Shown: positions 56,901-64,000 of the stretch, one piece after another | How the letters are laid out: the number at the start of each line of letters is the position of its first letter | Numbering within the stretch: position 1 is the stretch's first letter | NCBI GenBank assembly: GCA_026770025.1 | Contig: JAMXDE010000043.1 | Location: 62,001 to 126,000 of the forward strand | Reading direction: 5' to 3' | Source: Craspedostauros australis | Taxonomy: Eukaryota; Bacillariophyta; Bacillariophyceae; Mastogloiales; Achnanthaceae | DNA: 64,000 nucleotides | Notes under the pieces: model-generated | What the model saw: the letters and a program-made list of their open reading frames with translations, nothing else | What the model was told of the DNA's origin: nothing | Databases searched by the model: none | Translations under genes and position numbers: made by a program

Positions 56901-57879
56901 GCATGTAGGACAGGAGGAGCGAGTTGCTGAGCTGCAGGCCCACGTAGCCATGCAGATCGAAGTCATCGACGGTGATGTACGGCCAAGCTGATTGGTTCTT
57001 GTAGGCTGGCATCCCGTTCGTCGTGGCGGTGATGCTGAGGCCGTCAAGCGCCTTGAACAGCGTTGCGACCTGCTCCCTCGTGGAGGATCCCACCTTGTCC
57101 ACCAAGGTTTCAAACGCCACCTCCATCTGATGACGTTGGTATGCGTGCGTCAAAGTGAAGATTGCGAAAGGCGCTCCGATGGCGATGTACACAAACATCA
57201 CTCCCATGAACTGTCGCAGGAGGTTGGAAAGGAAGGTGGACGACGCGTGCCGCAGTCTGCCTTTCCCGGTTTGGCATCCGGAGTCACGATCATCGAGGGT
57301 TTCCCTTGATGCGAGGCTTTCATGGCCGTCCTCGGAGTTGGCGTAACGCAGGTCGTCGCTGTCCACTTTGGACGACGATTGTCGTTTGAGGGAGAATGGT
57401 GACTTTCGCTTCTTGGCCCTTCGAAAGGACAATGCCTTGCGCTCAGAATTCTGTCCAATGTGGCCAGAAGTGGAGCCGAGGGATCTCTCATCGGCGGAAT
57501 TGCGAGACACTGGCTCCGCCTCGCTGCCCATCACCACGCTGCCGATCATGCGTCGCTGGATCATCTGCTCTTCATCTTCCTCGCTGCAGAGAGAGTCGCC
57601 GTCTAGCGAAAGTCTCTGGCTGCTGCATTCCCGCCGCGGACCTCGTCTGTTGCTGCCTTGGCGCTGCTGCAACTGTCGTTGCTGTCGTTGTACATGTTGC
57701 TGATGTTGCCGCGGATCATGATGATGGAGTTCTTCGGAGTAGGATGATGCGGACGCATCAACGCCGTGGACTTCGGACATCAACATGCCTTCGTCTCCAA
57801 GATGCATGGCATCATCGTCACGTTGGGTGCTTCCAAACCGAAGATGCTTCTTCGTGGCAGACGACACCCAGCGAAACAT
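53955..57879 (-). CDS. Receptor-type class III adenylate/guanylate cyclase
   Basis: Exon 1 (55333-57879) and exon 2 (53955-54971) join in phase 0 (donor GTGAGT, acceptor ATCAG), reading RDPEH|VFTLLE, and give 1187 residues. Residues 1-220 are disordered and cytosolic. TM1 lies at about 222-246, and a 410-residue ectodomain with sequons and Cys extends to about 658. TM2 lies at about 659-676, with the catalytic domain at about 825-1015 and a Ser/Gln-rich tail after it. The ectodomain end (VGVLAAIISWEHYLKRILP ... YVGVGDHHDRAYEYL) resembles stramenopile receptor cyclases. The catalytic domain keeps both metal Asps (FADISGF, KVETISDSY) and the transition-state Asn/Arg (NTAARM). Specificity positions are Glu (KVETIS), as in guanylate cyclases, and Gln (RFQLFG), where guanylate cyclases have Cys and adenylate cyclases Asp, so cAMP versus cGMP is open. 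No phosphodiesterase domain follows, unlike several diatom relatives. It probably signals at the plasma membrane. Confidence 0.9.
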
Positions 57880-58676
57880 AGTGGGCTGCGTTTACGTAGA
57901 GAGATTGACTGTTGCTGTTGTTGTTGTTGTCGCGAGTATGTGAAGGTGCAAGCGTGTGCGGGTCGAGCGGAGAAATGTGATTGTGCACGTCCAACTTGTG
58001 AAGGATGTGATGTGTTGTTATGACGACGACTGACAGAAGTGCGGGAATTTGTGGGGTGAGTGTATGGCTATCGCTTCTGATCTACCGTGGTTGCTGTTGT
58101 CTTCTTTGTCATCCCTGTTGCTTTCGCTCTTTGCATCCGTTTCTCTCAGGGATGTCATCATCCTCTTGCGTCACGGCATCGTGATGTCCTGTCGCCAGCA
58201 GCGGCGCAGCAATGCGCCACGTTTCTGAAAGGGTGGTCTTGGTTGCGCATTACCATGCATTTGGTGCGTGCGAGAGAGCACTCCCACACTCGAATTGGTG
58301 GCCACAAAGTTGATTTGCATCGCCTTTTCGCAGTCGACGCGAATGTCATTCTTCTCACTCTTCATGCGAGAACTTGTAGGGCGCGAGCTTCGTCGTCGGT
58401 GATATTCACTGTTGGTCCCGAGTTCGCCGTTGACACCACTATCACTTAGGGAGGTTGGCACAGATTGATACTTTGTCCGGCCCGCGACTATGTTGGAGTC
58501 GTGAGATGACAAAATACCCTTGTTCGTTGAACATTCAAAGTGAAGTTCATGCCACAAATTGGGAAGTGGTGGATCCGCGCTGGCTCCCTGGATTGGCCAA
58601 CCAGGTGAGTGCTGATGGAGAAGTTTTGCCACTCACCTCAGCATACTCGCACAGTACTCCCGACTCCAACACCCGC
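57880..58676. other. Upstream of the cyclase gene; no gene recognised
   Basis: This 797-bp stretch is upstream of the cyclase start codon and runs up to the left end of the Harbinger relic. A GTT run lies near 57912-57930. The frames on both strands have no motif. Confidence 0.4.
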
Positions 58677-58712
58677 CAGTGGAGGTGGTTGTAAGGGTCA
58701 TAATTTCATAAT
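58677..58712 (+). repeat. Left terminal inverted repeat of the decayed Harbinger
   Basis: It pairs with 60854-60891 in inverted orientation with one or two mismatches. It is also similar to the left end of the next element at 60897-60935. Confidence 0.85.
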
Positions 58713-59106
58713 CTGGGCCTCTCAGCCAATCATATCGCTTCATTTAGGGCACAAGATACCTTTCGGCTCCTCATTGAAATGGGGGTCAACGTCCACATAA
58801 CGTCAATCGAAATAATTATGAACTCATTGTCCGCGAATATGAACGCTCCTCGGAGACCGTTCATAATTTCATAATCTCTCTGACGAGTCGTGGTAGTCCA
58901 AAATTCGTTCTCAACGGCTGCATCGGAGCAAAACTTTGTGCTCACACCAGATTGATCCGATGTGCTCTACTGCAAGTTGATTATTCGTTGCCACCCGTTG
59001 CATTGCAACTCTCTGTTGCAGTTCAATTCCTTCTTTACATGCACCTAGTGTAACTCTGCATTTATCATCTGATGAACTCTAGCGGATCATATCTTCCCCT
59101 ACCATC

Positions 59107-59552
59107 ATGACGTCCACCCTCCAGTATCATCGCCGGCACCAGGCTGCCTTGATTTCCATCATCCTTGTCATTCTCAAGCATCTTGCTGCACAGCAGCGCC
59201 TCCTCATGTGTGCTGTGGCACACTGCATCCTCAACACCATGCCAACAAGTGTGCGAAGGGGTCGGTACCTCAGCTCAAGCATCTTCCATCATCAAGCATT
59301 ATCTTTCAGGTCTTTGATTTGAGAGTATAGTGACTCCATGGAGTTCTACGACATCATCAGGCTTACCCGGCCATCGTTCGATTGATTGGCATAACTGCTA
59401 TAGCCCGGCATCGAAGCATTGCCCGTCGATCCATGAGACACGGCGCCACCACAACCATCATATATTCACTGTTGTAAGTTTGACTACATCAATGTCACTG
59501 CCATTGCAATGAAGCATCTGACTTCCAAGTCAGAATTGAAGACCCATTTCTG
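59107..59552 (+). pseudogene. Harbinger transposase relic
   Basis: The translation resembles the N-terminal 150 residues of the transposase at 61388-62545: LAAQQRLLMCAVAH against LLAQQRLLTFAVAD, SVRRGRYLSSSIFHH against ALCRGRYKSSGVFSR, MEFYDIIRLTRPSFD against MEFYNFVGITRESFV, and YINVTAIAMKHLTSKSELK against HIDVTAIVLKYLTSKAELK. The relic changes frame, contains stops, and ends before the DDE catalytic region. Both genes share an ATC-ATG start context, which supports the start chosen for the intact gene. Confidence 0.85.
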
Positions 59553-60002
59553 GTAGGATTTGCCTTTGTTGGAACGCCGGAAGAGATCTTGGAGGACGTA
59601 GGGAGCAATGGACATGGCAGAGGCTGAAGTTGAGGCAATGGAAGAGCACTCTCGCAAAACAGGGACTATGGATGACAATTGTAACCTGACATACAAAGCG
59701 ATGGCTCTTGAGAAGAAAGCAAAGGAAGATGTGGAATGCATCAACGATGCCCAGAAGCAAAGAAGGTGCAAGTGGGAAGCTACAATGGCCATTTGTATCA
59801 TCAAAGCATTGACAATGAGACGATTGATGAGCAAACAATTGCACTGAATGCTGCGATGGTTGGGATAGGTACGTTGAACGTTCAATGAATGAAGGAGTGG
59901 ACACCAGCAGCACAGCCAATAGAGAAAGGAAGACAGGGGAAGCAGGAAAGTGGCAACGCAAAGTGAATAGTATGGAGATGAACTGCGGATGGTGAGGAGC
60001 AA

Positions 60003-60073
60003 TACATACATACATACATACATACATACATACATACATACATACATACATACATACATACATACATACATAC
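60003..60073. repeat. (CATA)n microsatellite
   Basis: About 17 nearly perfect copies of CATA lie inside the decayed Harbinger element. Confidence 0.95.
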
Positions 60074-60853
60074 ACATCCATCTGGTATATGGCAGTTGAA
60101 AACTGCACTTGGGCAAGACACATGTATTTGTGAATGTGTGAAGCAGCAAGAGATGTGTGAAACTGAAGCTGTGGATGTGTCAGCATACAGCCCCATTCAG
60201 CGAGGTCGAGTATCATCCTGCCGATATTGAATTGGACAACACAACATTTTAGCAAGCTATGTGACATGTTGTCCACTAGGGTTAGATATTTTTAGATAGA
60301 TCTTTTGACACAAGCACATGGCTTGTGCTCACTGTGGATGGAACTAATGCTGTTGTTGTTGGTCGATATCAGGCTGCGATGGTATCTAACAGTGTGGGTC
60401 ATGATGTTATGACAGCTTCGGTGTTGCGTTGATTCCTCACGTTGTGGACGATTGGGCTCTGTTGTGTGCTTCCTCCCTTGTGTGTGTTGTGTCAAGTAGC
60501 ACAGTGTTGTTTGTGGCATCCCTACATGCCCACGTTTACGGCAACAGCAACACTTGCGAATACTATGCAGCATAATATTATATAATACAATGGAGCACAG
60601 TGACTCATCCTATGGTATGAGAAGTATACTATACTCTCCACAATATAATAGGATGTACATCATGCTTATCTTAACAATCCGCAAGTGATGACATGACAAC
60701 CCTGAACAGGGTGATACGAGGAAAATGGTCGTGGAGAGAAATGGTGATGCATGGAAGGACCCAATGGATTGACGGGCACTGATTTAGTCTTGGGGGCAGA
60801 TTTGTGTACGGGACTGATGGTCGTGACTTGAAATCGGGGTGAACGAGGCTGAC

Positions 60854-60891
60854 CAGTTATGAAATTATGACCCTTACAACCACCTCCAGTG
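60854..60891 (-). repeat. Right terminal inverted repeat of the decayed Harbinger
   Basis: Reverse complement of the left end at 58677-58712. Confidence 0.85.
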
Positions 60892-60896
60892 TCGCC

Positions 60897-60935
60897 CAGT
60901 GGAGGTGTTTGCGTGGCTCATAATTTCATAATATC
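60897..60935 (+). repeat. Left terminal repeat of the second Harbinger
   Basis: Similar over about 38 bp to 58677-58712, with a few substitutions. It starts about 5 bp after the right end of the first element. Confidence 0.8.
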
Positions 60936-61387
60936 GGCTTCTAAGCCAATCAGATCACTCCATTATGAACACAAGATACCTTTCGAACAGGGGGTGACCA
61001 AGACCGAAACGATCGTATAACGTCAATCGAAAAAATTATGAAATCCTGGAGTTGAGTTATGAACGCCCCAAAAAGACCGTTCATAACTCAACTCTCACTT
61101 TTCGTCGAGATCTCATCTCGTGCCTTCGTCTCAAATCCCTTCTCCAACGGCAATTTCGAGTCGATGTGATTTCTTCCCTCACAAGCGTTGGCATCAGTTT
61201 TTATCGACCTCTGTCGGTCAAGTATCGTCACGCGACCCTCCACTTCCTCCCTTGCATGCACCATCAATCTGTGTCGATTGTCCATCTCCTTTCATGCACG
61301 TCGTGGCCTTCCTTCATGTAGCTTGTTCCAAGAGCTTGTGGTATGATTAGCGTTTTGTGTTATATTATTGGCATCTGCTCTATCATC

Positions 61388-62545
61388 ATGGATTACTCCT
61401 CTTTCCTCCGACGACGCCGCGAGGTAGCCACCGCTACCGTCCTCATCATCATCGCCGAGCAACTACTGGCACAGCAGCGTCTTCTCACGTTCGCTGTGGC
61501 TGACTACCTCCATGACAGCTTGCCCACTGCTTTGTGCAGAGGTCGCTACAAGAGCTCAGGGGTTTTCTCGCGTGATACTGGCACCTTCTGGCAAAACATT
61601 CTGGAACATGGTGATGCCATGGAGTTCTACAACTTCGTTGGCATCACCAGGGAGTCCTTCGTCCACCTCGCTGCTGTCTTGAAGCCATCCATCGAGGCTC
61701 TTCCGGTCAACCAACGATCTGTGGCCCCGCGTCGATGTGATTTGGCACGTCGCAGATTCACACACATTGATGTGACAGCAATCGTTTTGAAGTATCTCAC
61801 TTCAAAGGCCGAGCTCAAGAACCTCTCGCCCCAATTCGGTTGCATCGTTAGTGTCTTCCATGACTACCTCAACTTGGGCATGGACGCAGTCCTAGAAGCA
61901 CTAATCATGCATGACCTTGCCAAGGTGTTCTGGGATAGAAGCGATGACGCCCTCGATGACATGAAGGACATCAGCAAGTCCTTCCCTGCTGCGCCTGGCG
62001 TCGTGGCAGTGATTGATGGCCTGAAGCTCATCAGCCACGCACCAGCGCTTCCCGCCGAGCAGAACCGCGACTTCAACGGGTGGACCAAGGACGTCAACCG
62101 CAATCTCGTGCTGGTTTGGAACTTGAAAGGGCGAGTCGTCGACTGTGCGGTCAACACTCCTGGCAGCTTTCACGATTCCACGTCCTGTGTCTGGGCGCAC
62201 ATCTACGAGCACATCATGAAGCTACCAAAGGAAACAGCTGTCGCTGCAGATGTCGCCTTCAGCACTGCCAAGAATCTGAAGGGCAAAGTGATCAAGGTCA
62301 AGAAGAGCAAGCAACACAAGCACTCTGCATACAACTCTACTCTCACACACTTGCGTCAGTGCGCAGAGTGGGGCAATCATACCCTCACAGCGACCTTCCG
62401 CCGCCTCCTCACTCCCCTTCCTACTGATAACATCCGACGCGGCAGGATCATGTGGTCTTCTATCCTTCTCCACAATTGGAAGACCGAGACCTGCGATCGC
62501 AATCAGATTCGTACCTACCTCAGGGACGTCTCCTCCAAGCTCTAG
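61388..62545 (+). CDS. PIF/Harbinger transposase
   Basis: This 385-residue DDE transposase catalyses cut-and-paste transposition in the nucleus, in this superfamily together with the Myb-like partner encoded downstream. The N-terminal half is a helical DNA-binding region (LLAQQRLLTFAVADYL, ITRESFVHLAAVL). The catalytic residues are Asp210 (VAVIDGLK), Asp288 (AADVAF) and Glu327 (LRQCAEWGN), with the family's PGSFHDS motif between the Asps and a final FRRLLTPL / WSSILLHNW pattern. The frame opens at 61343, but I prefer the ATG at 61388 because the decayed copy at 59107 starts at the equivalent point. The gene is convergent with the SANT gene, with a 376-bp gap. No disabling change is seen. Confidence 0.9.
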   Translation: MDYSSFLRRRREVATATVLIIIAEQLLAQQRLLTFAVADYLHDSLPTALCRGRYKSSGVFSRDTGTFWQNILEHGDAMEFYNFVGITRESFVHLAAVLKPSIEALPVNQRSVAPRRCDLARRRFTHIDVTAIVLKYLTSKAELKNLSPQFGCIVSVFHDYLNLGMDAVLEALIMHDLAKVFWDRSDDALDDMKDISKSFPAAPGVVAVIDGLKLISHAPALPAEQNRDFNGWTKDVNRNLVLVWNLKGRVVDCAVNTPGSFHDSTSCVWAHIYEHIMKLPKETAVAADVAFSTAKNLKGKVIKVKKSKQHKHSAYNSTLTHLRQCAEWGNHTLTATFRRLLTPLPTDNIRRGRIMWSSILLHNWKTETCDRNQIRTYLRDVSSKL

Positions 62546-62921
62546 GAGGACTACTTGTAAATAACAGTAATGAACAGTGAAGTTGTAAGTATGAATAGTA
62601 CTTGTACAGGTGTCACTGTGCACATCAGAAACATAGTCCAAATGTTCTTGTCATTGTTCTGCAAAATGCCTGCGTATCAATTTCGAGCGGTGTGCTCCAC
62701 GCGATTGGATTATGTCATATTTTTCGCCAGGTCTGTTTTGCTTCTGTATCACGAAATTTGTGTTGGGATCGACATGCGATAAATGCACAACCATTTTTAG
62801 TGTCACATTGGTTTCACAACAATCACTACAACTGTCACATGCATGCATACACAACTTCAGAATGATACTAGAAATGGTGACTATGATGTTTACATGTACT
62901 GTTAGGAATAGGAAGGTTGGC
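62546..62921. other. Gap between convergent Harbinger genes
   Basis: This 376-bp stretch presumably holds both 3' ends. Nothing else was recognised. Confidence 0.5.
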
Positions 62922-63944
62922 CTAGTTGTTCTTCATGTAGTCGAACATGGCATTGAGTTGTTGAGAGAGGCCACCACAAGCGACCTTGAGATCGGAGTTG
63001 GCCTCCTTCAACTCTGTGCACGTTTTTTCGAGCATGGCGCACTTCCTGCCCATGGCATCAAGGCGCTTGTTGCTATCATCAGTGCTGTGGTTTGGAGGAG
63101 GAGCCTTCATCACACTGATGAGCTCCCCAAGGCACCCTGAGAGCTTGTTCGACAACTCATTTGTCGAGTTATGCATGTCGAGCATGGTCGATGCCAGCAT
63201 ATCGGCCTTGCGCTTGCGTGGAAGGGGACGAACTGGAGTTCCTTCAGCAGAGAAGAGACCCGTTGCGATACGGGCCCTGCTGAGCTTGCCAGCCTGCTTC
63301 TCGACGAGCTCCGCGATGGAGGCTGCGGTGTTGCCTTCGATGGTGGTGGCAGTGGTAGCAGCGACGGTGTTGTCCACCTCGTCAGCAATGCGCTCAAACT
63401 CCTCATCATTGAGGCCAGAGAATCCGATCGATTCCTTTGTTCGGATATTCTCATGAATCTGTTGCGCCCACTGCACATCACCAGGGATGTGCGATGATCC
63501 GGTTGGCTTGGTGCGAAGCGCAAGCAGATGGAACTTGCGCTTGCACCCTGTGGCGTTGCGTCGCCACGTAGGGTCAATCCCAACACACTCTGCAACGACT
63601 GCGTCCCACATGTCGCGTCCCACAGGGAGGATGCGGCCCACCGTCGCGAGTAAGAGGTGGATTTCTTTGTCGGTCCACTTGGTGGATCCGATCTTTCGAC
63701 CTTTGGGTCTGGAGAGATCTGCGCTGGCCACAGGCGCTGTGATGACAACTGGCACATCCGTATTGCCAGACTCACTGGGAGCGGAGCACCAAGAAGATTC
63801 GGATGTGATGGATGCTGTTTGATCGGCTGCTTGCCAGAGTTGGGCTGCAAGGGTCGACGGTAGAGCAGAGCATCCAGGCCAGAGCTTCTTCTGTGGTGTC
63901 ATGCGAAGGGAGGCGAGGATGTTGCTGCCACGTTCGTCTTCCAC
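62922..63944 (-). CDS. Harbinger-associated SANT/Myb-like DNA-binding protein
   Basis: This 340-residue protein has a trihelix SANT/Myb-like domain at about residues 88-150: STKWTDKEIHLLLATVGRIL, then PVGRDMWDAVVAEC, then CKRKFHLLALRTKPTG. In PIF/Harbinger elements this second protein helps the transposase enter the nucleus and bind the terminal repeats. The middle is Ala/Thr-rich, a KRKAD basic patch near residue 244 may be a nuclear-localisation signal, and the C-terminal 70 residues (CAMLEKTCTELKEANSDLKV) look like a coiled coil for oligomerisation. The pattern of W-T-D-K-E, the I/L-P-V-G segment and C-K-R-K-F is typical of SANT proteins from oomycete and diatom transposons. It lies within the second Harbinger element, convergent with the transposase. 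No break is seen. Confidence 0.85.
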   Translation of the reverse strand: MEDERGSNILASLRMTPQKKLWPGCSALPSTLAAQLWQAADQTASITSESSWCSAPSESGNTDVPVVITAPVASADLSRPKGRKIGSTKWTDKEIHLLLATVGRILPVGRDMWDAVVAECVGIDPTWRRNATGCKRKFHLLALRTKPTGSSHIPGDVQWAQQIHENIRTKESIGFSGLNDEEFERIADEVDNTVAATTATTIEGNTAASIAELVEKQAGKLSRARIATGLFSAEGTPVRPLPRKRKADMLASTMLDMHNSTNELSNKLSGCLGELISVMKAPPPNHSTDDSNKRLDAMGRKCAMLEKTCTELKEANSDLKVACGGLSQQLNAMFDYMKNN

Positions 63945-64000
63945 GCCTTCACAGTGATTGATACCAGCGATGACCCGCTCAAGTGGTGGTACCTCCTTCG

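Larger units (their letters stand above)
58677..60891 (+). mobile_element. Decayed PIF/Harbinger DNA transposon
   Basis: The left end (58677-58712) and right end (60854-60891) are inverted repeats of about 35 bp with the shared core GGAGGTGGTTGTAAGGGTCA. The 250 bp inside the left end are similar to the start of the next element (blocks CAAGATACCTTTCG, AACGTCAATCGAAA and AGACCGTTCATAA). The interior keeps only an N-terminal transposase relic, so this is a dead, internally deleted copy. A CATA microsatellite has grown inside it. The next Harbinger element starts only about 5 bp beyond its right end. Confidence 0.8.
60897..64000 (+). mobile_element. PIF/Harbinger DNA transposon, apparently intact, right end outside the window
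   Basis: The left end (60897-60935, CAGTGGAGGTGTTTGCGTGG then CTCATAATTTCATAAT) matches the terminal repeats of the neighbouring relic. Inside are a transposase gene with all three catalytic acids (plus strand) and, convergent to it, a SANT/Myb-like gene (minus strand). These are the two genes that define autonomous PIF/Harbinger elements. Both frames are open along their length. The right terminal repeat is not in the window, so completeness cannot be confirmed. Confidence 0.85.

Overview
The window looks like nuclear DNA of a photosynthetic stramenopile, most likely a diatom. This is an inference: no database search was possible. The grounds are few, short GT-AG introns, Ty1/copia relics with the PR-IN-RT-RH order common in diatoms, and a class III nucleotide cyclase with the disordered N-terminus / TM / large ectodomain / TM / cyclase layout I know from stramenopiles. 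Two more proteins carry a WY-[ST]-x-R-[ED]-[LI]-L block that I associate with diatom hypothetical proteins. Gene density is moderate, and much of the space between genes holds transposon relics and simple repeats.

Layout. 1-17 kb: a WY-block protein (minus), an unknown disordered protein, a single-pass membrane protein (minus) and a single-exon TFIP11/Ntr1-type G-patch splicing factor. 17.4-24.3 kb: an old, broken Ty1/copia element, with one LTR in its proper place and a second related LTR lying inverted at its left edge. 24.3-31 kb: a minisatellite, a second WY-block protein, and a two-exon gene for a CENP-A/cenH3-type centromeric histone (minus). 31.7-33.8 kb: a young terminal-repeat element with identical 273-bp ends, a 5-bp target duplication and one long open frame. 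34-44 kb: two paralogous four-exon genes for secretory single-TM proteins with a cytosolic EF-hand, with a secreted haem peroxidase gene between them. 44.9-51.4 kb: two solo copia-family LTRs, a decayed YeeE/YedE-type transporter pseudogene and a cytochrome P450 (minus). 51.6-53.4 kb: a dead DDE transposase. 54-57.9 kb: the receptor-type cyclase (minus, two exons). 58.7-64 kb: two PIF/Harbinger elements almost end to end, the left one decayed and the right one carrying intact-looking transposase and SANT/Myb genes and running off the window.

The host genes do not form an obvious pathway. They cover chromatin (cenH3), RNA splicing (TFIP11), cell-surface or secretory functions (peroxidase, EF-hand membrane pair, membrane protein), oxidative metabolism (P450) and cyclic-nucleotide signalling. 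The most notable points are the lysine-free arginine-rich tail of the cenH3, the young gag-like terminal-repeat element, the paralogue pair whose TM/EF-hand half is almost identical while the ectodomains have diverged (suggesting gene conversion), and a likely GC-AG intron in one of that pair.
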